Shown here: piece by piece, positions 1 to 12,239 of the stretch
Layout of the letters: the number at the start of each line of letters is the position of its first letter
How positions within the stretch are numbered: position 1 is the stretch's first letter
From: Vandiemenella viatica
Lineage: Eukaryota > Arthropoda > Insecta > Orthoptera > Morabidae
Assembly (NCBI GenBank): GCA_031002005.1
Contig: JARYHS010009186.1
Coordinates: 182,926,437-182,990,436 of the forward strand
Direction of reading: 5' to 3'
Length of the DNA stretch: 64,000 nucleotides
Made by a program: the position numbers and the translations under genes
The notes under the pieces: model-generated
Databases searched by the model: none
What the model was told of the DNA's origin: nothing
Seen by the model: only the letters and a program-made list of their open reading frames with translations

Positions 1-1737
1 ATCTCCACATTTGTCTTCAACATTTCATGCCTGAGCAAATGGTCGTTGCTTGACAAACAATTACGATCTGGCGAGATTCATTTAATGGAGGTTGTAGGCA
101 ACACCGCACCGCCCAGCAATAGCCGTTTTTTAGGCCGCGTGTTTCCGCTGAGGTAAAGTGCTTTGTTGGGCGGATCGAACTTTCGCAATTTCCTGCTTGG
201 ATAACATGACACAGCGCCTATCAGACGCCGCTTTCACTAACAGGTTAAATTATTTTTTAAGACAGCTAAAAAACGAGCAGACAACAGAATACAAAAGCGA
301 ATTTGATTGCGGAATTTGTATTAGTGATCTGATTTCGTAAGAGAAACAGTGGCTAATATATATATATGCCTTTCTAAAAAAAATCAAAAACATTTTTTCA
401 GCTCAGAGAGCTCAGAGAGGAAAAACCTTGTAGCGCTCCGCATTTCAACAAAGATTTCATTCTACTTGCGTGGATATAGAGGGGCAGCAATAATCTACAA
501 CTGTAAAATTAACTATTTAACGGAGTTATTATTCAGTTTTAAAGATTTGTTTCTGTACAATGATTTTTTTATTTTTGGTTTTGTGGACCTCTCTCTTCAA
601 CCAAAAAAGAAGGGTAAACTGGAAAGAAAGCTAAAATAATGAGTAAGAGATTATTTTTGCTTCCAATGTAACAGTGAATCAAATCGCTAACATGAGTGTG
701 ATATATTGTTAGAAATAGAAGTTTAATCGTTTTAGGAATTATTTCCAACTTATTTGTTTCACCTTAATCAATACTACGTCACAGTCAAATAAAAATAACA
801 TAAATAGGTAGTAAGATTTCTAAACTTAAATTTGGCATATTCTGAATGCTTTAGCTAACATATAGTTTATTGATTCAGTTATTCCAACATTTCCGTTTTA
901 TCTGTTTGTTTCGACGAAATAAGTAATCGTCTTGTAACGTTTCTGGTATTAGCTCCAAATTTTGAAATATGATTCAAATTATTATATTGATTGAATTTTA
1001 ATACGGATAGGAAAAACTTGCGTGAAATGTTAGGTTTATGTAAGAAATCATCAGTGCGTTTATTTGGTGCTACTCTCATTACATACAAACAGGCGTATTT
1101 ACGTTAACGTTAATTAAAATAGATTTTTCAAAAGTATGCAACGTCTGTTTTACAAGGTGTCTGTCATGCAAACTAACAATTCTTGTAAAGTACGTTATAA
1201 ACACTTCATGAAATTTCCCTTTTATTTATATTACTAACATGAAAATATACAAGCTTGATTTAAGTTTCACTTTAAACTCTAAAAAAATAATTAAGTGAAT
1301 GAGCTTTACTTCTGTGGACGCCAGGATATTTTTAAAAAATACCTAAAATTAAATAACGAAAATTTAATGTTCTGAATGTTTAATTATGAATTAAATGTTC
1401 TCTCCGCGCAAACGACAGTTCATTCGGCCAGAGAGATCTTATCTTGTAGAATTTGATCTAACAGGATCGTAGCTGGGCAATGCTACGAAGTCGAAATCAG
1501 ATTAGTACAGAGTACTTCACTGGTGAAATGTAATTACCATTAGTAGAGAAGTCTGCCACCACACATTGGATAATGTACAAGCAACCTTATGCTGTTGCCC
1601 TGTCATTCTGCCGTCAACTAGTGAAGCAAATGTCCTCAGAAATGCCTTTTGCGTGAGCTCATCCGCTCAAACAAATCCAGCTGGCGTTCGAATTCAGCAC
1701 ATCATGTTCGACCAAGCAGCCAATCGAACAGCCAGTG
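1..1737. other. AT-rich intergenic or intronic DNA, no gene seen
   Basis: Reading frames of 60-96 codons occur at 158-340, 349-639 and 879-1088 (minus). None shows a domain I recognise, and their composition follows the surrounding AT-rich DNA, so I treat them as chance frames. No repeat ends or inverted repeats were recognised here. Confidence 0.5.
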
Positions 1738-1905
1738 GAGGCAGGAATTCGGCCATGGCCTTTTGAAGGAAGCATCCCAGCATTTTCCTTGAGTGATTTT
1801 GGGAAAGCATGGAAAATCCAAATCTGGATGCCCGGACGGGGATTCGAACCACCGTCCTCCCGAATGCGAAACCAGAACGCTAACCACTCACCCACCACGA
1901 TCGGT
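1738..1905 (-). repeat. SINE-A copy (tRNA-derived), 3' end missing
   Basis: Read on the minus strand, this copy has a tRNA-like head with the B-box-like string GGTTCGAATCC, then the family body containing TTTTCCATG and GGCCATGGCC. The 3' segment with ACGTCGACGAGGCGTAAA and the A-rich tail is absent, so it is truncated at its 3' side (low coordinates). Recognised by similarity to the other SINE-A copies in the window, for example 51813-52059. SINEs are transcribed by RNA polymerase III and copied by LINE enzymes. Confidence 0.75.
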
Positions 1906-4649
1906 GCCTCTCTCTTCTCTGTACCACATGAAATCAGAAAAATTCCAGTATTTTCCGGACTTCTAGATTATTCTATTCATCTGATTGGCAGTACAGTTCC
2001 CCCGCCATCATGAGACCTTGCGCCGACTCTCCGCGCCACCAAAGCAAAAACATCTCCCCCTCGTTTGTCGATTCCAGGAACCCGTGCGGCTCGCATTCCT
2101 GCCGTGACCCTCACCTGCCACTCACAGCAACCGCGTGTACATAAAGTTCATATCTACTATATAATTTCGTAAGGTCATCCACTCACCTCGATAGCTATTG
2201 GCTGGAGAACCGTGAAAAGCAAAACAGCGACCAGAGATACCATTAGAAGAAATTCGTGGTTATGTTTACAATTTAATAGATAAGCAACTGCTACCAAATT
2301 AATTGACATAATGCATTCACTCAGTTTGCTTTTCGTAGCATTTCAGTTAAACATTTTGCTGCTGAAAATACGTGGATCTGCCTTTCAGTAACATGTTACT
2401 AATTAAAGCCACTTAAAAAACTTAAAAAAAAATTAAATTACTCATGATCTCTGCTGTAACCACGAATTCCAATTGTCAATTCGACTTAGGATAAATTTCA
2501 GTTTAATTACAACTTTACAGAATGTTGCTTCTTGACCAATATTTATGCATTACGGTTTTTTGTTTGTTTGCTTTTTTGGCATTTAACTGACCACTTTCGT
2601 TATTGTTCATTATTCATGTTCGCTGTATGTGAGTTATTAGGTTATTTTAAGTGTACATCAGACCATACGTGTCACCGAATCTACTATTCTGCGGAGTTGC
2701 TCTACTGTTTCATGATATATAATGTCTATTAAGTTCTCTGGACGTCGCAGATACTATGACCAATGTTTACATTATGAGTGTTTGACAAGTCTCAACAATA
2801 AAAAACCTGATGCTTTCGAAGGAATCAGGATGTTTTTAGATTTTGCAGACTGAAATTTAAGGGTCAAATACAAGTCAAGTTCGTATTTAAGCAAGTCCGA
2901 GTTTATGACCTTTGAAACAATTACACGATAGCGCGATCGTTCCTGTCCCTGTTTAATAACTACCTGTATTAATGTTTCTGAGTTCTTCCAGCTCAAGAGA
3001 TTTTATTCACCCTGAAACACAGGTCAAATTTATATTTTGCCAGATCAGATCAACCTGTCATAATACTGAAAACTGGAACTATTCTAGACCCGTGATTATA
3101 CGCACAAAACGGACACGGGCTTACACTAGTGTGAAATAAAATGTCCCACATTGTTATGAAAAAACCTAAAATTTATTAATGTAACTCGCAGTTACAAGTC
3201 GCTTTCGTTACAACCTTACGTCACTATAACATTTGCTTACTCGAGCTTTTACTTTTTTAACCTAACATTTTTCTTGGATTATTTACATTAAACTTCAAAT
3301 ATGAATTACACATAGTGGGAGCATACGCTATTTGAGAATAGTATATTTGCGTTTATCCTTACTGGTAATTCAGGCACAGACTTATTTACACATATTCCCT
3401 TACGAACCGTAGATAACAAATACCTTACTTTTCTCAATACCAATGCTACCATAGACGTGAATTAAATTTGTCAATATGCCTCTATTCCATAAGTTTAGAA
3501 ATAGTAATACTAATACTAATAATGGATACTACGAGAGAGAAGTACACTGAAGGAATAACTAGAATAAACCTGAATTTCTTCAAACAATACGTTTTCGTGC
3601 GTTCGTCCGATGCTAAAAGACAAGCGACTTCCTATACCACAAATTTCAGTCGGTCCTTGGGTTATATTAATATAATTCTGAAGGATCCATTTCATTTACG
3701 GATGCTGGAAAAATACAAGTTATACGCTATCGTCCTTTAAGTAACGCCAATACGTCTTATCATCATCACCAGTAATCATATAATTATTTTGATCAGAAGA
3801 AATAAAGATGCCAACAACTTAACTTTTGTCTGATAGTTTATAATCGAACTATTACTGTACCGATCAAATTTTTTTACACCAGAATCACATTGTCTACATG
3901 TACAAAAAAAAATTTACACCAAGCTTTTTTTAAATGCGAAGAGACTTATACACCTTCTCAATATCTGTGATTTTGTTTGTGAATGAATCTCAGCGAAGCT
4001 CCGTAGGTATTGATTACCCCCATTCCGGAATCGCAGCCTTCGCCAAGTTTCTTCCGGGTTTGAATGGTCCGCATTCAGCGGCTTCAGGATCCTTACCACC
4101 ATCCTCTCCACCTCCCCCTTCCTCCCCCCCCTAGAAAATCTCCGCATCCGACACGCCTCGGCACTCTGTTCTTCTTGTCTCCCAACTCTTTGTCACTTGC
4201 AGAGTCGTCAAGCAGTGGAGATGCTGTCACACGCAGTAAATGAGGGCACAGCTACACAAAACCTAATTCCTAACTTTCTGTTCCTCCCGACTTTCTTAAA
4301 CATAATAAGAAGTAAACGGTTTCTGTATTTATACATTGCACTCAACCACACGCTCCCTCTCTCAAGCAAGAAAACTTGCTGGCTCCTGATCGCACTCACA
4401 CGCACACACATACATGATTTAATTTATCTTATTGCTCAATAGACTTGTAAAGATGATAAATGCGTCTAATATACTTTCCTAAGTTTCTTCAAATCTTGTT
4501 ATTGATTCTTCGGTTTTCTTTCCTTACCCTTAATGATGGGAAATAATTTTCTCCATTAACTTAGCAGGTACGAATGTCATTTTCAAGCTAACAATTTTTT
4601 TTAAAAAAAAATATGTGTAATATCTAATAATCAAAAGAGATCCAACAAA
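1906..4649. other. No gene seen; small GC-richer patch near 1990-2140
   Basis: Mostly AT-rich. A GC-richer patch near 1990-2140 carries several CpG dinucleotides but no recognisable motif. The segment 3950-4140 is pyrimidine-rich on the plus strand and contains a 77-codon minus-strand frame (3914-4147) with an arginine-rich stretch. It may be part of an unclassified repeat, but I cannot name it. Confidence 0.4.
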
Positions 4650-4985
4650 GACGTTTACAGCAAAATAGAGAAAATCACCGAAACAATCCGCAAAGACTGA
4701 CAATATTATTTGGCCACCTCAGATGAATGGAGGAGAGCAGATTAACAAAAAATATCTTTAATTTATTTAATTCAAAACCCAAAGTTATAGTGCCCTGGTT
4801 CGTACATATTAAACAAGACCTTCATTTCATGGGATTAGAAACAGATGATGCTTTCGATACAGATGTTTTTCAGAAGAAGTTAATGAAAAATGGGACAAGC
4901 CGAGACGAATACGATCTAGCTGACATCGTTAATTGCGGTCGCGATTGTTTGCCGACGATGCAGTTATGTATAGGGAAATAAGGTG
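4650..4985 (+). pseudogene. LINE 3' end, C-terminal reverse-transcriptase tail (RTE-like)
   Basis: Frames around 4660-4981 read like the extreme C-terminus of non-LTR retrotransposon polyproteins: an IEKI..TIRK segment, then MEESRLTKNIFNLFNS, then a PWF...IKQDLHFMGL segment and a closing stretch rich in D and K. In LINEs of this kind a block of the form HL.RM..NRLTK..F...K....W...V..DL follows the RT domain. Here the reading frame breaks near 4700, no RT catalytic motif is present, and the copy is strongly 5' truncated, so it cannot encode an enzyme. Family assignment rests on motif resemblance only. RTE-like is my best guess; another LINE clade is possible. Confidence 0.55.
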
Positions 4986-6094
4986 CTTTGACGATTGATT
5001 AGTAGCTGATAGTAGTATAAGAGAAGAAGAGGATCAGTCCGAAGAACAAGAGTGCAATAGTAGAAGAAATACGAAGATACATGACGGTAGTCGGCGTAAG
5101 TCATTGGGCATCGTAGGGAAAACCCCATAGAACCCACGTGTCAGCCATCCATTCACACCCCACAGTTACAAGTCCAGCCACAACCTTAATCGATTTATCT
5201 CTACAATTCAATATTGGAATTATTATTTATGTTCGAAAAGTGTTTATCTAGACTGGTAGTTGGGGAAAGAGGAAAATTATTTACTTTAGTGACAGAGGAT
5301 TAAATGCAATTTCTCATTTATTGTTATTATTCAGTGGCAGTAATAAATTAACTTTTGTGAGTATGGAAACGGTATAAGTATTTTCCAGTTAATCTAATTT
5401 TTAATATTTCAGTTAGGTGTTTTCCGTATTATATAAGCTTTAACTATGAGATATTTCTAAATGTTATTATTTATTGGTATCACTTAGTGGCAAAGTGGTT
5501 GATTATATTTTCCCAGGCAAACGTCGCACTAATGTTAACTATATTAATTAATTTTAAAGTATCAGCGTAAATGGCAGTATTTGAAAGCGTAGTCCCTATT
5601 TAACCTAATAACACCTCACCAGAAACAGTATCGGAATTTGAATTAGTTGCTTTTACGTCACTGCAACGTTTTATGCAGATGCATATTAGTCTCGCCTGCG
5701 TAGCATCCATGTTCAATAAAGCGCAGTACTTTGCTCGGCACTAGATTCGAGGTTTGCAGGTTCGAACTTCGGTGCAAATGTAATTTTCTTTAGTCGGCAA
5801 AACCACAAGAAAGAGGTTTAAATCGAATTTCTAACAACCTGATCCTCCACCCAAGGAGAGGATTAAATCCTAAACTTCTCTGTCGTTACGGCCTGGGGCA
5901 TGCATCACTGCTGATGATGATCCATCTACCTCTTATAGAAGTTGAATCCGTCGGACTCTTATCGATACAAGTATACCGTGCATGTAAACCACAAAACAGG
6001 TATAAGTTATTATCTTCAATACCCAGTCATTACATTCTCTAATAGAGTACATACATGCATAAAAAAACAGTGACCTCACAAGTTTTGAATTTAA
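4986..6094. other. AT-rich DNA with one tRNA-like patch
   Basis: No coding region is recognised. A tRNA-like segment lies at 5712-5790 (listed separately); the remainder is AT-rich without visible repeat ends. Confidence 0.4.
5712..5790 (+). repeat. tRNA-like segment, probable SINE head
   Basis: The segment carries GGTTCGAACTTC, which fits an RNA polymerase III B box, about 35 bases downstream of an A-box-like string (GCGCAGTACTTTG). No clear acceptor stem can be folded by eye, so a functional tRNA is unlikely. A further 100-120 bases (to about 5920) may be the SINE body, but I found no second copy to confirm it. Confidence 0.35.
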
Positions 6095-6225
6095 TTGAAT
6101 GTAATCTAATTTGTGAGGAGCGACTGCTCCGGTGGCAATTTCCCGAGTCACCTAATTACCCCCGCCCATCTACGTTGTCATTTACAAATTTCAACCTGAC
6201 ATTTGAAACATTACTGATCAAAGCA
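6095..6225 (-). repeat. Truncated LINE 3' end, same family as 8880-9461
   Basis: The stretch containing CTCCGGTGGCAATTTCCC, followed by a C-rich run, a CTACGTTGTCATTTACAAAT-like segment and flanked by a TTTAATTGAATGTAAT tract, matches the 3' end of the LINE at 8880-9461 in the same order and orientation. On the minus strand this is a 3' UTR ending in an A/T-rich simple tail. Only about 130 bp remain, typical of strongly 5'-truncated LINE insertions. Confidence 0.6.
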
Positions 6226-8469
6226 TGTCGTTTTCCTGCTCATCCGTCCTAATTTATATTAAAAACCAAATATATTATTCACATATGGGAAAAAATATTT
6301 TGCGTGGTTTCACATCCGACAGTATAATTAGCTTCCAGACTCATTCAGCTGAAAATAAGAATGGAGAATGAGTGTTACATGGTGGAATTCGTTTGGCCTA
6401 CAATATCTCTCGTTTTGCTAGGACTTGTAGTCTCGCCTACAGCCAAGAAATAAGAATCTGTATTGCTCTAACAGATAAGATAAGGAAGTAAATAATGTCA
6501 TTCTGGTATTTATATTTCCATTCTGTTTCTGAGACGTGTTTCGAGCTGGAACAGTGACTATCTTAGAGTGCGGTGATGGTGGTTGAGGTATCAATTATAT
6601 GGCTTAATCGCGTCGGATTTACGCTGTAGTTACACTGCCTCCATGTTACGCCCTACACTCTTTTTAGGAGGAAGTTAATAACGTGGTCCTATTGACAATG
6701 TTATTAGTAGGCTGGTATATGCTTAAATAAATAACTACGAAATGCTTACTAATCTGATTTATTTTATTACTGATATACTTAAAATCTTGGAAAATAGCAT
6801 CCATAATTTTCACGTTACATATTTGCCGAAAATTATTGCGTATGTCAAATACACCGATGTTCTCTGTTACACAGAGTCAGATATTAGTGAAGTTAAGTCT
6901 TACATTACATATATATGTAAAATTAATTACAACATTCAAAACACTAGGCTCAAACAGCGTGTATCATAAAGAGAGTATTCTGCTTTATCCAGCAGCATTT
7001 TTAAACAAAATTTATGTCAGTTAGCACACAATCAAATTACATTTACAAACGTATATCCATTTAATATAATGAAATGAGTGACATTGATTTAATTAATTGT
7101 GAACTCATATATAAATAGCAGCTCCGCACAATACAATACAATTGTTTGTAGCTAAAATAGAGGAAAGGAACCAAAATCGGGTCGCCATTTGCTTTTTTAC
7201 CTGTCCAGCCTTTTGAGTTGAGTTAAGTTTACTTTAATTTCCAAATAGATTGCTTGAAAGAAGTTAGTGAATATCTGACCATAATCTTCAACTTCATTCC
7301 TTAGTTCTGAGAGAAAGGTCGCCAAAGTCGTACCCCTGTTAAGATTATAACCAAGGAACTGGAAAAATCTATTAAAGTTAATAAAAATATGAAAGCGTTT
7401 TATTTATATTTAGCCATGCGGTATAAACAATTTTTGTTACTTGACATTAATATTACACGATAATTTACAATCAAAGTCTTAAGTTTTTTCGATTTAAAGA
7501 TCTTCCACTTACGACAAAAGTCACCTCTTATTCTCACTATGGTTTCTGTTTGTTTTAGCCATCTGAAGCAGTATTTCAAATCATTGTAACAAATTGACGA
7601 AATATTAATATGAATTACGGGAAGGCCAAGGGGCATTACATAGAACGTCGTTGACTTGGCAGTTTCAAACATTTAAAAAGAATGTTGGGTAGATATAAAA
7701 GTACGAGTAAAATTTTACCGAGTGACACAGAACAGTATTTGCGAAAGACACAGCGGTGAACGCATTTTTACTTTCTCCCTTTGGAACCTTGTAAAAACAC
7801 TGTTTAAGGCACCTCTGCAAAAACTTTCACTCTTATTCAAAGCACTAATTGCATAACTGTTGGAATATTTGACTCTGCCAAAACCTACAAACATCAAAAG
7901 GTTTCTAGCGATATCTGTAAATTCAAATATAAGCTGCCAGAATTCAGCACCATCCAAGTGAAATAAAGTGGGTGTCCGAATTACTTACTTTCCTCCACAT
8001 CTGAAAGTCCACTTTTTTTATAGTAAAACAATTCAGGAGTGCTGCTTAAAAATCTTCTAATAAAAATGTAGTTATTGATCGGAAACTCTTTACCTGTTAG
8101 CTCAAAAGCTATCAGTAAAAAAATATATTACTGACCTGAAAAACAAAACATAAAGTACCTCAGCATGCAAACAGGTGAACAAAGGCATAAAAAATATTGC
8201 ATTGAAACAAATCTTCAGTAAATTCTGTTGCAGTTTTGAGAAGAAAACAGGGTCATGGAAATAAAAACCATGTAGTCAAATGAACGTATTCTTATTCCGC
8301 CAGGCTTTTGAGAAGTGGTCGGAAACAGACAATCTCTAAATTTTCTGGAATTAAGAATATCTGCTATTAAGAAAAAAACATCTAGCTCGCAGCAGGCATG
8401 TACTGATACAAGTAGACGGCAAGAAAATTGGCCATTAATCTTGTTGGTGACTAGTTCTTTCACTCCTTG
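6226..8469. other. AT-rich DNA, no gene seen
   Basis: Reading frames of 62-90 codons (for example 7400-7672 and 7715-7957, both minus) show no known motif and are probably chance frames in low-GC DNA. Confidence 0.45.
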
Positions 8470-8715
8470 GCGCGGTATCTTAGAACGAGTGCGGCGTTGT
8501 GGTGGCTAAGGAGGTGATTTATAACCCAGTGGGTTCTCGCGGGACGCGGCTGGCTGGACTATGCTGAGTCTGCTTGGCGCCTGTCAGGCAGGCGACCCGC
8601 ATACCATGCTCTGAGCACCCCAACTCAGCGGAATTGCCGGCTGACTGATCTGTACATAGCGCTCTAGAGTTCCAGAGAGACATCACTGACCTCCAGCGTT
8701 TTGCGTAAAATGTGA
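8470..8715. other. GC-richer, CpG-containing island, unclassified
   Basis: About 245 bp are clearly richer in G, C and CpG than the flanks. Short frames on the minus strand (68 codons at 8519-8725) carry no recognised domain. It could be a regulatory island, a first exon or an undescribed repeat; the sequence alone does not decide. Confidence 0.3.
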
Positions 8716-8879
8716 GGCCACACAAAAAGTCTAGTAATGTTATACGAATATTTACTACTCATAAGTTTCAGTAATAACAAAAACTTAACGTACGACTGGT
8801 GTGAACGTTTACTAATATGTTTTTGTTTGTTTGGTTGTTTACTTTAATTTTATTTTTTGCTTTAATAGTTTCAGATGAT

Positions 8880-9461
8880 TAATTTAATTTAATGTAATTG
8901 CAATGGAGCACTGGTTCCGGTGGCAATTTCCCTACACCCCCATCTTCCCCCTATCCTGCACCCACCTACATTTGCCCTCTACAAATTTTATCTTTAAATT
9001 CTTTCAACGTTTTCGGTAAATTATTCATTATTTCTCTTGGTAACTCATTCCAATCCTTTGATACCCTTACCCAAAAAAGAGAATCTTCCCATATCCTTGT
9101 GCCTAAAATCGAGTGGCAGCTTGTAGTCACGGTCAACTTTTCCCTTCCGTGCACTACTTTTCATACCTACTCCAATATCTTTCCATTCCTCATCGCCAGT
9201 ATACGCCCAGTACACTCCCATGACCCTCCTCATCCTCCTTCTGTCTTGCAGTGAGTCCCATTCCAGCTCCTTTATCATATCCATCACTGATTGCATTCTG
9301 CGATAATTTCCAGAAACAAATCTAGCAACCCTTTTTTGCACCCTCTCCAACTCCTGTATTTTACACGTAAAATGAGAGTCCCATACGAACTTAGAAAGAT
9401 AACTAATATAAAAACTAATCAAAAATTTAAACGCGACGTGATCACCAAGATTTCGTACCAA
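8880..9461 (-). pseudogene. 5'-truncated LINE, C-terminal RT tail and 3' UTR (jockey/CR1-like)
   Basis: On the minus strand the translation contains an ELERVQKRVARFV block preceded by WDSH, then LEWDSLQDRRR, then SKDWNELPREI and a final LKEFKDKICRGQM before a stop at 8966. This layout (W.P....I..lE.vQ.r.arfv, then L.W..L..RR, then W N.LP) is the conserved region after the RT thumb in jockey- and CR1-type LINEs, ancestrally used to copy the element's RNA into DNA at a nicked target. The first part is read in one frame (9045-9461) and the end in another (8966-9154), so there is a frameshift near 9060-9075. The RT catalytic core and endonuclease are missing. The 3' UTR ends in a repeated TTAAATT-type tail at 8880-8895. 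Confidence 0.75.
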
Positions 9462-9849
9462 TCCTTATATTAGTACCAAACAGTAGTTTAATATTTTCAC
9501 TAGAGTTCTGTTATGAAATCAATTGTAACTCCGAACCTTACAATTACCTTCGTTTTGCACTTTAAAAATTATTTTTGCCAACGGTATAGTAACATCGAGA
9601 TACGTTATCAAACAAGAAATATTTTTAAGTTAAAGACAGTTTATTCAATGAATAAGAGAAGAAAATTTGTTAGTGATACATATCTGAAATGACATCTGGT
9701 AGTTTACTTGTGGAGGAGTCATACAGACAATAAATTGAGAAAATTAATGGAAAAATGAAAAAAAAATCTATTTACGTACCTTCTGAGGACGAATCTGAGA
9801 ATTAGTTACTAAGCGAATCTTCAGAAACACGAAAAACAAAGACGGAGCA
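9462..9849. other. AT-rich spacer, nothing recognised
   Basis: About 390 bp of AT-rich DNA between the LINE remnant and the next SINE; no motif or repeat boundary seen. Confidence 0.5.
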
Positions 9850-10082
9850 TTGTGTGTGAGCGGTAAATCTCTGGCCTCGCATTCCAGAGAACCTGGGTTT
9901 GGATTCCCGTCCGGCCATCAAAATATGGGTTTTCCATGGTTTCCAGAAATCACTCAAGACAAATGCTGGGATGGTTCCTTTAAAAGGCCACGGTCGAATT
10001 CCTTCCGGTTCCTCGTCATTAGTACTTTTCCGTCTCTAATAATCTCTACCTCGACGAGGCGTAAAACCATAAATAAAAAAAA
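9850..10082 (+). repeat. SINE-A copy, near full length
   Basis: Head with TGTGAGCGGTAAAT and GCCTCGCATTC, a mutated B box (GGTTTGGATTC), then the family body (GGTTTTCCATGGTTTCC, AAAGGCCACGG) and the 3' end ACCTCGACGAGGCGTAAA followed by an A-rich tail. The order of blocks matches the full-length copy at 51813-52059. It carries several substitutions, so it is not very recent. Confidence 0.8.
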
Positions 10083-10149
10083 GATAAGCAAAAAAAATTT
10101 CTGTCTTACAGACTATTAATGATTAGATTATTAGCATTTGAAGATCTTG

Positions 10150-10305
10150 CGTGAAAGAAGCCGGAAAGATTTATCCACGACCTTCTGAAGAAGTGTTTGA
10201 AAAACCGCCGAAAACGGAGATCAGGATCGCCGGACGGGAGATTGAACCACCTACTCATGAACGGCAGGCTCGAAAGCTAACAGCTTACCCACCGGACTCT
10301 ATGAA
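10150..10305 (-). repeat. Diverged SINE-A-like copy with internal deletion
   Basis: On the minus strand: an A-box-like GGGTAAGCTGTTAGC, the B-box-like GTGGTTCAATCTCCC, then CGTCCGGCGATCCTGAT and a GTTTTC..GGTTTTTCAAACAC block. These align with the SINE-A head and first half of the body. About 20 bases of the family middle appear missing before a CTTCAGAAGGTCGTGG segment that lines up with the family's CTTCAAAAGGCCATGG. It is either an old copy or a distinct subfamily. Confidence 0.55.
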
Positions 10306-11569
10306 AAGTATAGGCCTACATAACTGTTTTCATTACTGCTCTAATACTCCATTTAAATCAGCATTACACGATTTGAGGAACGCATTGTGCAGTACATCTC
10401 ATCACGACAAATGCTGCAAAAACAAACCAATAACTGATAAAAAAAAAATAGATTCATAACGATACTTGTACCTCACTTTTAAAAACGATTTCTTTTGTGA
10501 ATTTGAAAATACTAGTTACCAGTTCGGCATCGTTAAAAGAAAATCATTACAACTGGTCTGGTAACGTCAGGAGGATTTTGTAATAATTTAAGATAATAAG
10601 AAATAATTTTCATTCCTTTAAAGGCTCAGAATGAAGCGGAAATGTATGTTCCAGGTGAAAAATATCATGTTATGTTTTGGTAGTACCTCTAAGACAATAG
10701 CAATGGTGCATCGTCCTTTCACGATACACTATTTACTATTCACATGAAAAACAACATATTTATTTGGCGGTTCAACTTGTACAGCCTAAAGTTATTGTGA
10801 ATTAAAAAAAGGCTTTGCTGCTTTTTCCATGAATCAATCTCTAGTTACAAAGGCAACAAAAGGAAAGGTCCAAGTGTTGTCTTTCCTGCGTGACCCACCG
10901 ATATAATGTATTTTCATTGAGCATCCCAATAAAAATAGTTCACAATGCTTTAGGGGTTCCACAGTGGAATGCGGTTTAGGGAAATCAAGGTAAAGCATTT
11001 GTGAAAGAAGTCGCTCTCAGCGAGCGAACCTAGATGGAATAGTTACTCAATGGAAGCGTTTGTACTACCAGAATGGCGGCTTCTGTGACTCTATTATGTT
11101 CACTCTACATGTCCCCACTTAAATAGGAATGTTTTGGAGAATGGGTTCATCCCCTCTATGGATACCCTGAAAATTTATCCCCATTGACAACATTTTATAC
11201 TCTAAATTTTTTGTATTGAAATATGAATACATATATGACTTCCGGTAAACCTTTGTAGGTATTCTGTACCATGGAGTTACATAAGGTGATAAATATCGTA
11301 ACAATTGATCAGACCACCCTCCTATTTCGTTTCTTCATAATTTCATAGTGTGGTGATTTTTCACAACTTTCCTCGGACGAAATATTTCTCTTAAACCTTG
11401 TCTGTAACAAAGCTGATTTAGGTAAATTGTAAATAACTATTACCATTTGGAAAATCTCGAACTACTTGCTTAAGATGAAACGTTTATTGCAACTTTAGTA
11501 GTCTCATTTGAGTGGTTACTGTGAATTTTTTATGGGAAATACAAAAACTTTAGCATAAGTGGCAAATCG
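10306..11569. other. AT-rich DNA, no gene seen
   Basis: No coding potential beyond one 61-codon minus-strand frame (11119-11304) without known motifs. No repeat recognised. Confidence 0.45.
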
Positions 11570-11900
11570 CCACTGAGACGGTGACAGCCGAGTCACCACA
11601 AGTCTCCTAGAAGGAAGGGCCTGGTGTGGGGAAAGGTATCAACGCGGCGGCCATTACTCAATCTGCACGTTGACTGCATGACGTGCAGAACAGCGGAGCC
11701 TGGCGGTAACAAAGCCCGAGCCCCGCTCCGGCTCAATTGATTCCGGCCTCACTCTGATGGCGCCATCATTCACCGTCTACAGCTCGATCCCTCAGGCTTC
11801 GCGTTTTGATGTCCCACGATAAATGGTACCCAGGCTCTTTCGGTGCGTGGTTACAACTGTCTGTGCTGATACAGCAGTGCGAGAAACCTGAGACATAATG
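11570..11900. promoter_or_regulatory. Candidate regulatory island (GC-balanced, CpG-containing)
   Basis: The composition jumps from AT-rich flanks to about even GC with frequent CpG. Motif-like strings include GGCGGCCATTA, the palindrome-like GCACGTTGACTGCATGACGTGC, AACAAAG (Sox/TCF-like) and GATGGCGCCATC. No frame or repeat explains it. This is the texture I associate with conserved developmental enhancers in arthropods, but conservation cannot be tested here. It might instead be an unknown repeat or an unspotted exon. Confidence 0.3.
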
Positions 11901-12067
11901 ACAATCCTTGAGTTGCTTTAATACATTGAGAAGAAAAAAAATTCACAGCATCTTGAGCTAAGCGAATCTTTCACAAGTGCATGTCCGCCGATCAGTTGGT
12001 TACTAAAGAAGTTGAAGAAGGTGTTAATCGATATTCTTGACTAAACTGATAATATGAATTAGTTTTT

Positions 12068-12192
12068 GATGGAAACATCCGGACATTCACCTGAAGTGAA
12101 TTTAGGAACCCATGTAAAACCAAATTCTGGATGGTCGGATGGTTGGATCCGCATCCTCCAGAATGTGTTAAAGCTTGCCCAGTCACATTCGG
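12068..12192 (-). repeat. Degenerate SINE-A fragment
   Basis: Head and first half of the body on the minus strand: AACACATTC..GGAGGATGCGG, GGATCCAACCATCCGACC, then CCAGAATTTGG and TTCACTTCAGGTGAATG. Block order and spacing match SINE-A, but point mutations have destroyed the B box. Confidence 0.55.
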
Positions 12193-12239
12193 ATTGTACT
12201 GTATATATAAAGGCAGATTTTTTTCCAGTTTAGTAGTGT

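Noticed and set aside
349..639. 96-codon plus-strand frame as a gene
   Set aside because: AT-driven codon use, no recognised domain, no upstream or downstream gene context.
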